Source: Strongylocentrotus purpuratus (lineage: Eukaryota; Echinodermata; Echinoidea; Camarodonta; Strongylocentrotidae). Taken from it: DNA of 64,000 nucleotides. The stretch is taken from the NCBI RefSeq assembly GCF_000002235.5, contig NW_022145594.1, positions 18,454,412-18,518,411 of the forward strand, read 5' to 3'. Of the stretch, positions 12,064 to 22,237 are shown piece by piece; position 1 is the stretch's first letter, and every line of letters begins with the position of its first letter. The notes below the pieces were generated by a model, which was not told the origin of the DNA, did no database searches, and worked only from the letters and a program-made list of their open reading frames with translations. The position numbers were made by a program, and so were the translations under genes.

Positions 12064-13462
12064 CTAGATTTGTAATACTTGTTTAGAACAAGTATAGGTG
12101 GGCTGATCCAACACAAAATTGAGACAAAATGAAGGGTACATTTGAGATAGCTTTTTGTCTCAGCTACAACATACTCGAAGGTCAGCGTAAATGAAGCTAA
12201 AACGACGTAGATATTGCTCGCAAAAGACGGGAATGTAGAATCAAGTTTTGAGAAAAAGTCATGTCCCATAGAGAATACACGCAAAATGAAAAAAATTGAC
12301 ATGCCTCCTTTAATCGCAAAAATACGCCATGATGCCTTTGTCAAAATGAAAAATCGTGGCCACTGGATTTGTAGAGAATTGTCACAGCTAGAACATATCC
12401 AAAATTTGAAGAAAATCGATGAACTTTTACAAAGATACAATCAATTTTCCAAAAATATGCTGACGTCATAATATGCAAATTGAAATTTTGAGTTCGGAGG
12501 CCATTATGATGACGTCATGAGTTAATTGAGGGTCAAATGAGACATGAAATCATATCTCCGATTCATATTGAATCAAAATATGAAAACAAATTGGGGTCAC
12601 CTTGCATCCTAAAGAGCTACAATGAATTTTGCATAGGCATGTTTTTGCCCATATATGCTATGTATTACAAGAGCTCGCGCGCACGGAAATATGTTTAACG
12701 GTTGATCATTCCGTCATTAATAGTCATAAAGAGATAAACATGCTCTCAATTTGTTTGTAAAAATATGTGGAATATTATGAAAGAAAAAAAAATGGCGATT
12801 CTATGTTTTGCAATAGTTTTACGCGCGAAAACGCGCACGCATGTGCGTGTGCGCGATTTTTTTATTAAATGCTTAGAATGGCCTAAAACGTATGCAAAAT
12901 GATTTTGAGACGATTTTGAGCATTTCAAAATTTTACGCGCGCATTGACGCGCGGACGTACGCGCACGCTCGCGTTATTTGACCTGCAATTCACCGGACGG
13001 ATATTGACCTTGATCATGATAAATATGAATGAGAAATACCTTTTGGTTATGAAGATATGATCATGAGTTGATTTTCGTAACATTTTACAAAATGGCGCCT
13101 AGATGACGTTATCAGTCGAGGTCAAGGTTGAAAAAAATTCTGTGCTTTTTACATATGCCTTTACATATGTGTGCCAAATTTCAAGGCATTTGATCCAGCC
13201 ATTTTCAAGTAATCTTGTCCACAATAAAGTGGTTAGAAATAAGAAAAATATTTAATAATAAATAATAAATAAATAAAGGCAATTCTAACGAAATTATAAG
13301 GTGGTCTGTACGTTATACAGCCCACCTGATAATAAAGAATAATAAAGGCAATTTTAACAAAATTATAAGGTGGTCTGTATTAGATACAGCCCACCTAATA
13401 AATAAATAAAGGCAATTCTAACGAAATTATAAGGTGGTCTGTACGTTATACAGCCCACCTGA
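12064..13462 (-). mobile_element. Helitron-like element with exact A^T insertion site
   Basis: Read on the minus strand, the element starts TCAGGTGGGCTG and ends with a perfect 9-bp-stem hairpin (12075-12095, ATACTTGTT-CTA-AACAAGTAT), seven bases, and CTAG. The undisturbed sequence GATCA|TTTTTCATCG survives in the copies near 21383 and 23357. Insertion was therefore between A and T with no target duplication, as canonical Helitrons do. Three near-identical hairpins beginning AGGTGGGCTG lie at the 5' end (13432-13460, 13368-13396, 13299-13327), and an inverted CAGCCCACCT lies next to the 3' hairpin. The interior shares blocks with the units at 47772-64000 (AGCTGAGAC, GC-rich alternating patches, TGACGTCAT). 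There is no Rep/helicase, so it is non-autonomous. Confidence 0.85.
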
Positions 13463-13923
13463 TGATCGTAACAAAAAGGATGGAGGAGTGGCTATGTACA
13501 ATCATAAGAGGGTTTTTTTTTTACTCAGATAGAAGCTTCTTCTGCTGTTATATATTTTTGAAGATTGTTTTTGAACGAGATAATTCACTGCCTTTTTTAT
13601 AAACTGGTTTATATCTCATAATGTATATAGTGAGACTTTAGATTGAGGGACATGAGGCAAATACCATTATAATGGGAGATACAAATTTCACAATATAGCT
13701 ACGATATTAAAATCTCGTTCAGAGACATCTTTATAAATACACTATAGTAGTCACTTCGCATTAGTGCGCGCACGTTGCTGCAGTGCCGAACTGAACAGGA
13801 GGCCACCATCTTAATCCAGGGGAAAAAACTCGCCTACCCGGATTATAACGTGTGAAGCTATGGGAGCGAGTTAGATTAATTACTTTCCTGTACTATTTTC
13901 TTCGGTTTAACGGCTGTATGCAA
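13463..13923. repeat. Composite repeat, copy A (middle part)
   Basis: It resumes with GATCGTAACAAAAAGG after the Helitron-like element and matches 21384 onward. It then jumps (near 13500) to sequence equivalent to 24020-24438, so the LINE 3' end present in the later copies is missing here. It ends at the RTE insertion site ...GGCTGTATGCAA. Confidence 0.65.
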
Positions 13924-13938
13924 AGTCTTCTTCTTCTT

Positions 13939-15960
13939 CTATGTGCCATATCCTAAGACGTTGGCGACCATGGAGTGCCACAACTCTCTATCCCATATTC
14001 TATGAAGTAATTCATTCTCCCCGAGATCAATTCCACATTCAGAAATCCCACTCCTTAAGCTACTTATCCACAGAATCCTCCTTCTACCCCTACTTCTCCT
14101 CCCCTCGATTCTTCCAGTCAGTGCAAGATTTTCCAAACCATTCTTCCGTATAACATGGCCCAAGAAGCTCAGCTGTCGACTTCTTATATTATTCAGAAGC
14201 TTTCGTCTTGTTCCTGCCATGGCAAATACCTCATCATTAGAAACTCTTTCTGTCCATGAAATTCTTAGCATCCTTCTCATGAACCAAACTTCACAACTTT
14301 CCAGTCGTTTTCTTAGGTCTGATGTCAGGGTCCAAGCTCCACAGCCATACATTAGAACTGGGTACACGTAGCAATTGAGTACGCGGAGTCTCGTTTTCAT
14401 CTTCAGCTTATTATTCTTTAGGATGTTTTCTAACTTGGAGAAAGTTGATTTTGCAAGTGCAATGCTTGATATCTTGCTCGCCTCTTGCATCGTCGGTAAT
14501 TGTAGTCCCGAGGTAAGTAACAGAGGTGGCTTGCTTTATTTGATTGTTGTTGATCTTAAGAGAGCATGGTATTCCTCCCTTCTTTGAAATAACCATGCAT
14601 TCCGTTTTCTTGTAATTTAATGATAATCCTCTCTTGTCACTTTCTCTGACGACAACGTCCAAAAGTCGCTGCAGGTCCTTCTCCGATTCTGCGATTAATA
14701 TAGTATTATCCGCATACCGTATGTTTGTGATATTATGTCCTCCTACTTTCAATCCTCTTTCCTGTTCTAGGTTTCTAAGTATCAACTCACTGTAATAATT
14801 GAAGAGATCTGGAGACATGACACATCCCTGTCGAACCCCCTCTTAATGTTGATGTAGTCACTTAATTCTGTTTCTACCCTAACACACGCTGTTTGCTCCC
14901 AATACAGATTTTGCAATAACTTGATATCCTTTGTGTCTAGCCCAATCTTGGTTAAGTCTTCAAATAACTGATCGTGTTTCAAAGGCTTTTGTATAGTCGA
15001 TGAAACACAGGAAGACGTTTTTCTGCATTTCTACGGCCCTTTCTGCTATAGACCGCAGAACAAAAACAGCATTTCTAGTTCCGTCATCTCTGACAAAACC
15101 AAACTGCACATTACTAATTTCTGAAGTTAGGTGATTCCTTGCTCTTTAAAGTAGAACATGCAAGATGATCTTTGTAATATGGCTCATGAGGCTGATGATT
15201 CTATGTTGCCCGCATTCCACTACTCCAGGTTTCTTGGGAAGTGTAATAAATATCGATTTGCACAGGTCATCTGGAAACTTTCCATCACCATAGATGTTAA
15301 TGATGACTTCAGTTAGTTTCATGACACCATAGTTCTCCAATGCTTCGACCATCTCCATTACTACTCCATCAGGACCATCAGCTTTGTTCCTCTTCATCAC
15401 GCTGATCGGTGACCTCACTTCTGAGAGCAGAATCCTAGGTCCTTCAATAGATCCTGCACAGTGTGGAGGTTCTTTTCTTACATCATCAAAAAGCTCGCCA
15501 ATGTACTCAGTCCATCTGTTCAGTATCTCTTCCTTTTCAACTAGTACTGATCCATCCCTTGCCTTGATGCATCCCGGCTTGGAGCTCCGAAGTTTCTTTC
15601 CAGAAAGTTCATCTACCTTCTTAAAAACCCTGGGATCGTTTGCATTAAAACTTTTCTCTATCTCGGCGCACTGTTTGTTCAGCCATTCCTCTTTAGCTTT
15701 TGTGCAGTGGTCGTGAATTTCTCTGTTCAACTCTCTGTAATGACATCCATCTCTGTCCTTGATCTTCTGCCTTATACTCATCTTTGCTAGAATCTCCTCC
15801 GTCATCCATCTCTGTTTACTTTTCTTTTCCTTTTTAGGTAATGTCTCTTCAGCTGTTTCTACAAGAATGTCCCTCATTGATTCCCAAGTGACCTCCTCTC
15901 CCTGGTCGGTGAGACTATCGAATCTGTTTTGTACTTTGGCAGTATATCGGCGGCGCACAT
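13939..15960 (-). pseudogene. RTE LINE ORF2: reverse transcriptase and C-terminus
   Basis: RT motifs appear in order: NKADGPDGVVMEM and LPKKPGVVECGQHRIISL (about 15380-15200), FIDYTKAF (motif A, near 15010), RQGCVMSPDLFN (motif B, near 14830) and IRYADNTILIAE (motif C, about 14727-14692). Motif C reads YADN instead of YADD, losing a catalytic Asp. The C-terminal part has YGCGAWTL, MLRISWTERVSNDEV, RQLSFLGHVIRKNG and GRIEGRRSRGRRR, a pattern typical of the RTE clade. Frames change near 15140, 14840 and 14450, and a stop lies near 15145. The copy is inactive but only moderately decayed. Confidence 0.85.
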
Positions 15961-16667
15961 CACGATTCTGTAGCTGTTCGAAATCTACCTTCTGGATTGA
16001 CTTGGCTTTTGTCATCTTCTTTAGCTTACATTGCAGAGTTGCCACAACAGGAATGTGATCACTCTTACAGTCTGCTCCCGGATATGTTTTAGCTTGTGAT
16101 GTAGTCAATCTGATATCCTGCACGATCCCCGGGGCTTTTCCAAGTATATATCCTTCTTGGATGTTCCTTGAACCATGTATTGACAATGACCATTTCTTTG
16201 GCCTCGCACCACTCTACCCATATGGTACCCCTTTCATTTCTGTCTCCAATACCATATGGCCCTACTGTTCTACCATATCTGCCTCTTCCCACCTTGGCGT
16301 TCATGTCTCCCATGGCGATTACAATTTCATTTGATTTACATTGTGATTTGGCTGCCTCTAATTGCTCATAAAAAATGTCGATATCTTCATCTGTGCTTTC
16401 CGCTGTGGGTGCATAAACCACTATTATTGCCATGTTGAGAGGTTTCCCTTGTAATTTGACCAACAAGACTCTGTCGCTGACTGCCCAAAAGCCCAGAACA
16501 CAATTAGCTGTGAATGGATCCAGAAGCACACCTACGCCTCTTTCATGTCCTGAATAGAACATCTTATGTTTTTCAACTGTGAATTCTCCACTGCCAGTCC
16601 ATCTTGTTTCACTAATGCCTAGAATATTAATTCTCATCCTGTTCATTTCTTGCACGACGTTGTCCAA
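15960..16667 (-). pseudogene. RTE LINE ORF2: apurinic-like endonuclease domain
   Basis: The N-terminal part of ORF2 nicks target DNA for target-primed reverse transcription. Visible motifs are LGISETRW (catalytic Glu), VVYAPTAES, MGDMNAKVG (Asp and Asn), RIYTWKSPGD, QIDYI and, after a frameshift near 16095, CKSDHIPVVA (Ser-Asp-His). All key residues of the fold are present, but the frame break would truncate the protein. The first Met considered is at 16667; the reading frame may open further upstream. Confidence 0.8.
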
Positions 16668-17096
16668 TTACCCTTTCTGATAGAGAGTGCGTGCATTCCA
16701 GGTGCCGATGCGCATGATGTTACGGTTGCGGACAGACGCTGAATGACGATCGGGTCCCACCTGTCGCACATGGGAAGGCTTACCGAGCGAGTCACCTCTA
16801 TTTCTAGAGGTTCCCTTCACGCCGTTCTCTTTGACTTTGAATTGTGACTTTCCATGGTATATCTTGGGAAGAATAGTGAAGGTGGTTTCCCGTGGCCTTC
16901 CTCACCGCAGTGTGGTAACCATGAATATATCCATGTGAACACCAGTTCTGAGAGACGCCGTTGTCCCCGATAGGATCATCCGCCTGAACTCTCGCTGCAT
17001 CGCTGCTGCCCAATGCAGTCCCTTTTAGTCGCCTTTTACTACACGCAGGAAATACGTGGAGGGAATTATATGGCACTCACTCCCAGGCAACTTTAA

Positions 17097-17219
17097 AGTC
17101 ATACGGCGGAATATGTTCATGTTTTATCATGTGATCTGCTTTTTTTTAGAGACGGATTGAACCTATAAAATAGGGAAAAAAACAATGAGAATCATGGTTT
17201 TATTCAAGTGTTATATCCA
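17097..17219. repeat. Composite repeat, copy A (right end)
   Basis: ACTTTAAAGTCATACGGCGG onward matches 24431-24555. This is the sequence that adjoined 13923 before the RTE inserted. Confidence 0.7.
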
Positions 17220-17585
17220 TTGATGATGGCGATGATTATGATGATACCAATGGTGATGATCATTGCTATATGGTTATAATGATGATGATAGCAATGTTGA
17301 TGGCAATGATCATGACGATGGCGATGGCGATGATCATGATGGCTATAGTGATAATGATGACGGTGATGATGATGGTGGCAATTGTGATGGCGATCATGAC
17401 AGTGATTATGATGACGGTGATTATGATGATGATGAGGGCGACGATCATGATGGTGCTTTGGTGATGATGATGGAGACGTTGATTATGATGAGGGCGATGC
17501 TAATGGTGGTGATCGATCATGGTGATGATGATGATAATGATCATGACGGCGATGATTGTGATAATGATGTTGAAGGTGAAAACTA
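17220..17585. repeat. GAT/ATG microsatellite
   Basis: Irregular GATGATGGC / GATTATGATGAC triplet repeats. Long Asp-rich, Met-rich and Ile-rich open frames on both strands are by-products of the repeat and not genes. Confidence 0.9.
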
Positions 17586-17651
17586 GAATCTTGTTTTAGT
17601 TGCGCTTTTTCAACCCACCGCACATTAAAATTTATATCCGATGGTCATTAA

Positions 17652-17857
17652 CACATATAACCAAAAACAGAAAATAAATTATCAGATACATATACCGCGG
17701 GTCACTATAAAACAAAATCAAACAGAAAAGAGAATAAGGGAAAGAATTTTAATTTTATTTCCAAGAATACACATGAACTGGAGATACATATATTGACACA
17801 AGAACCATCAAATAAAATATTTCCATCAAAGAATGCCTTGCCTTTGGGATTAATTAC
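17652..17857. repeat. 206-bp dispersed repeat, copy 2
   Basis: Same sequence as 10852-11057, ending at the same GGATTAATTAC point but without the CA tract beyond. Confidence 0.7.
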
Positions 17858-19050
17858 CGAAATAAATTAATGTTTAAGACTCTTCTCATTAATCCAGTAC
17901 TGAAAAATATAAAAACACATTTCAGAACTTTTACAACCAACCGCCTACGATACAACCATGGAAATTATGAGCAGGGATGGGAACAATTATTTTTTTATTT
18001 TTCAATTACAATACCAATGTCAATCGCATCCCCCCGAAAGTTTGTATTTTCACATATACTTCACAAATATACATTTGAGAAAGAAAATATGTCTTCTTTG
18101 TTAAAATGATATCATTAAAAAAATAGCACATGATTATATAGATTAATCCCTCCCCACTGTCCCCTATTTATTTTAGAGCTGGTATTCTATATTGTACTTG
18201 GATACGTAATCGTATCCGCATCCAACAGTACTTTCTGTACACTCCTATTAGTATTTAGCGCATGAGTAGCATACACAATAATAAGTATGTGGGGGCAATA
18301 CAAAGCCTCTACGTCCGGGGGTTACGCACCAGAGAGTTATACGTGCATATCCCTAATCACCGTCTATCCTCCGTGCGTGTTCATGTATAGCGCACGGACT
18401 GGTTGGACCTCACAGTACATCGATAATCGACGCAAAGCTAGATATAACGTAGTATCCCCCGGATGGCACGTGACGTCATACTCAGATGACCCACGCATAT
18501 CGTTTGTGTCACTGCTATTGAATATGTTGGAATGAACATGGTGTTGTATTTACCGTGTTCCTGACCGATATAAAGAAATACAACAAAGGAAACAGTGATG
18601 GTTTGAAGGTTAGAAGGTTTGTATATTTATCATCACAATGAACCAAATTACTGTTTGATGCAGTAGCGTTTTCATATATTTTTTTTAATGCTGCATATCG
18701 TAAAGTTGCTATGTTTTTTAGACTGTTTAAATGCTCTTTTTAAAGCATTTAACGTAAAAAAAATCTTGATGTTTTGTAAAGATGGATTATCTGGTCTACC
18801 TTCTTCATATTGGTACATAAATGAAAAAAAAAATCCATAGAGAAATATTGATGCAATCGAAATTTTCATGTACCAATGTTTTCTGCTTATTGTACGGTAT
18901 TACCGAACATAGCTTGCATACGACTTGTGTAAATACGTGCGGATTCGCGGGCGCTGCGGACTGACTGATATGGACAAGGTTTTTTTAGTAGATATTTCTT
19001 AACCAAGTATTTTATATTTAGCAAAGCAATCTCACATATAGGATCTAGGA
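17858..19050. other. No gene seen
   Basis: AT-rich DNA without recognisable coding. Short open frames at 17870-18109 and 18287-18535 have no domain or splice support. Confidence 0.35.
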
Positions 19051-19054
19051 CACC

Positions 19055-19440
19055 TACCCCGGCCCTAGACATCCACCTCGGATAACTACCCTCCAGTCAA
19101 CTACCCCCTAGGACAACTACCCCGAGGGCAACCACCTTAAGGCAACCACTGTCTAGGACGACTGCCCCTGGCACAACTACCCCCGGGAAACCACCCCAAG
19201 ACAACTACCCCCTAGGACAACTACCCCCGGATAACTAACCCTACGACAACGATCCTCTAGGACAACTACCCCCGGACAACTATCCTTGGGGGAAGTTGTC
19301 CTAGGGGGTAGTTGTCGGGGGGGGGGTAGTTGTCCTAGGGGATAGTTGTCCTAGAAGGTAGTCGTCCTAGAGGGTTATTGCCCTAGCGGGTAGTTGACTG
19401 GGGTGGTTATCCAGGGGATGAATGTCCAGATGTTTATTGT
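19055..19440. mobile_element. Foldback minisatellite element (CTAGGACAACTACCCCC units)
   Basis: The left half is a tandem of ACAACTACCCCC / CTAGGACAACTACC units. From about 19290 the right half is the inverse, GGGGGTAGTTGTCCTAG. The outer ends also pair (GGATAACTACCCTCCAGTCA on the left, TGACTGGGGTGGTTATCC on the right). It is a palindromic element whose arms are short tandem repeats. Target duplications are not resolved because the right end is shared by the following duplicated segments. Confidence 0.65.
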
Positions 19441-20258
19441 CTAGACTTTGATGTAGACAGTTTACTCGTCATTGTACATTTACGGATAGCCATCTGTCAT
19501 TTATTGATCGTGAATTGTTGACATACACACACACACACACACACACACATTCTCAGCTCCCCTTTCCCACACCCTCTCGGCACAATCGATTCACACGTAA
19601 GATGTTACCTACCCTATTCTGATGAATTAAATGCATGCCAAAATAACAATGGCTGCGTTTCCATTAAAAAAACCCACTAGTTTGCGATTAGAAATAATCA
19701 ATTTCTCGAAAAATTGCCGCCGCTTACAATATGACTACAATAATAGCTGATTGACTAGTTTGGTAAATGAAGCGTTTGTGCCGGCAGTGTTTCATCGAGC
19801 GAAAATGAGACTACCGGAGCAATAAGGAGGCAGCATAGATGTACGTGTAGATATCTGGGTGTTGCCTAACGATTATAATCATTTGAGAAGTCAGTATCAG
19901 CGCTCCACCATGAGGGGAGTGCTGCATCCATGCATACGTACGCAACAGACGTCGGTTTGGTATTAGATTGTAAATAACCACTACTCCGACACACTCAATC
20001 ACATATCAAACCTCATTTAAAGCGAAGTATTCGTATAGACAACGACAACGAAAGACTAACATTGTGAATTCCTACCTTTTATAAAAAAAAAAGACCAAAT
20101 TTCCAATACAGAGGTTAAGATTATGAGCACCTCCATTATACTGCTTCTTTGGTATTGCACAACTATGAACTCAACGGAAGGAGAAAATTGTGTTATGGCG
20201 AAACTCAAGTGATGTTGGTAGACGGCTCAACATAAAACCGTGTTTACATAGTACACTG
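19396..20258. repeat. Composite repeat, copy B1 (partial)
   Basis: It begins GACTGGGGTGGTTATCCAGG, then carries a CA microsatellite (about 19525-19550) and the conserved block also seen at 11083-11770. It ends abruptly at CATAGTACAC and the next copy starts. It is almost identical to copy B2, 863 bp away. Confidence 0.8.
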
Positions 20259-22012
20259 GACTGGGGTGGTTATCCAGGGGATGAATGTCCAGATGTTTAT
20301 TGTCTAGACTTTGATGTAGACAGTTTACTCGTCATTGTACATTTACGGATAGCCATCTGTCATTTATTGATCGTGAATTGTTGACATACACACACACACA
20401 CACACACACATTCTCAGCTCCCCTTTCCCACACCCTCTCGGCACAATCGATTCACACGTAAGATGTTACCTACCCTATTCTGATGAATTAAATGCATGCC
20501 AAAATAACAATGGCTGCGTTTCCATTAAAAAAACCCACTAGTTTGCGATTAGAAATAATCAATTTCTCGATAAATTGCCGCCGCTTACAATATGACTACA
20601 ATAATAGCTGATTGACTAGTTTGGTAAATGAAGCGTTTGTGCCGGCAGTGTTTCATCGAGCGAAAATGAGACTACCGGAGCAATAAGGAGGCAGCATAGA
20701 TGTACGTGTAGATATCTGGGTGTTGCCTAACGATTATAATCATTTGAGAAGTCAGTATCAGCACTCCACCATGAGGGGAGTGCTGCATCCATGCATACGT
20801 ACGCAACAGACGTCGGTTTGGTATTAGATTGTAAATAACCACTACTCCGACACACTCAATCACATATCAAACCTCATTTAAAGCGAAGTATTCGTATAGA
20901 CAACGACAACGAAAGACTAACATTGTGAATTCCTACCTTTTATAAAAAAAAAAGACCAAATTTCCAATACAGAGGTTAAGATTATGAGCACCTCCATTAT
21001 ACTGCTTCTTTGGTATTGCACAACTATGAACTCAACGGAAGGAGAAGATTGTGTTATGGCGAAACTCAAGTGATGTTGGTAGACGGCTCAACATAAAACC
21101 GTGTTTACATAGTACACAAAACAAATGAATCGCTGGTTAAATCTCATGGTGAAAACGATGGCACTGACCGATTTGTGATGACATGTGCCTAGTGTTTTTA
21201 TGCATTTAGAACAAATATTCGTTTAAGATGTTGTTTTGTGTAGTAAGGCCACTAAATTTAACAATAGCTCCCAATTATAGGTTGAAGAGGTAAGACATAG
21301 ATAATAATGTTCATAAACAAGTTTTTAATGACACTAGGCTTGATGATAGTGATCCAGAAATAGAAATAAAAATCGATGAAAAATGATCGTAACAAAAAGG
21401 ATGGAGGAGTGGCTATATGTACATTCATAACTGGTTTAGATGCAACAGTGATGTACATTGTTATAACACCCGAAACTCCAAGAATTTGCATAGCATTTAT
21501 TACAGAACTGCTACTGGCCAAAGAAGTCTTAAGTACCAGGGTTACCTTACATGGTCTGCTTTAGATGACAGTCTCAAACAATCTGCATCATTACGACAAT
21601 TTAAGTTGAAATATAAAAAATACCTTTGCAATTCTAAATAGTCATATCAATCTAAAAAATAATTATTATTTATGTTTCAAATCGCAAATATGTTTTCATC
21701 GGGTCAATTTAATCTAATTATAAAACCAGACATTTGAAGGGAGAGTCCACCCTGAGGATGGGTTTACTCCGCCTTTACTTGGCCACACACATTCTCAGGG
21801 TGGACTTCCCCTTCATTGCTACCGGGGCTAGACTCGATAGGCTTCGCTTTTTCTAGCCCCATCTACATTACTTACCTTTTTATGTTTTAATGTTTATGTT
21901 TGTGAACTGATATTTGTTCTTTTATGCTCACGTATCTGCTTTTCATTTGCTCTATGTGTCAAATGTATAAAATGTATTTTCTTACCTTGTATATTCTTCT
22001 GGTTTTTAATGT
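20259..22012 (+). repeat. Composite repeat, copy B2 with LINE end
   Basis: Same start as B1, but continues through AACAAATATTCGTTTAAGATG to a LINE remnant and its 3' UTR. At 22012 the LINE tail is replaced by a second copy of the CTAGGAC minisatellite. Nearly identical to copy B3, 1979 bp further on. Confidence 0.8.
21384..22012 (+). pseudogene. Internally deleted LINE (CR1/L2/Crack-like), copy B2
   Basis: One short frame joins DRNKKDGGVAIY, an endonuclease-domain motif (usually DR-x-x-KxGGGVAIYI), to YNTRNSKNLHSIYYRTATGQ and QGYLTWSALDDSLKQSASL, the very C-terminus of the RT ORF. Most of ORF2 is therefore missing from the middle. A 3' UTR follows with a GAGAGTCCACCCTGAGGATG / TTCTCAGGGTGGACTTCCCC stem-loop (about 21742-21812) and a GGGGCTAGACTCG / TCTAGCCCC pair. 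Non-functional; LINE identity is firm and the clade is inferred. Confidence 0.7.
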
Positions 22013-22237
22013 AACCACTGTCTAGGACGACTGCCCCTGGCACAACTACCCCCTAGGACAACTACCCCCGGATAACTACCCCTACGACAACGATCCACTA
22101 GGACAACTACCCCCGGACAACTATCCTTGGGGGTAGTTGTCCTAGGGGGTAGTTGTCGGGGGGGGGGGTAGTTGTCCTAGGGGATAGTTGTCCTAGAAGG
22201 TAGTCGTCCTAGAGGGTTATTGCCCTAGCGGGTAGTT
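22013..22237. repeat. CTAGGACAACTACCCC minisatellite, second copy
   Basis: Matches about 19140-19395 with part of the left arm deleted and the inverted right arm intact. It sits at the junction of copies B2 and B3 and so marks the duplication boundary. Confidence 0.75.

Larger units (their letters stand above)
13924..17096 (-). mobile_element. RTE-type LINE, near full length
   Basis: This 3173-bp non-LTR retrotransposon is flanked by the short duplication GCAA (13920-13923 and 17097-17100). The empty site GGCTGTATGCAACTTTAAAG is preserved at about 24422-24441. The 5' end (at 17096) carries a short leader with AAGGCGACTAAAAGGGACT (about 17042-17024), seen in RTE-group elements. The 3' end is a (GAAGAA)n-type tail at 13926-13940 directly after the ORF stop. 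ORF2 contains an apurinic-type endonuclease, an RT and an RTE-type C-terminus, with several frameshifts. The length fits an RTE (about 3.2 kb). Confidence 0.85.

Noticed and set aside
17263-17586. Asp-rich open frame of 107 residues
   Set aside because: It is the translation of a GAT/ATG microsatellite, and equivalent frames are open on the other strand.
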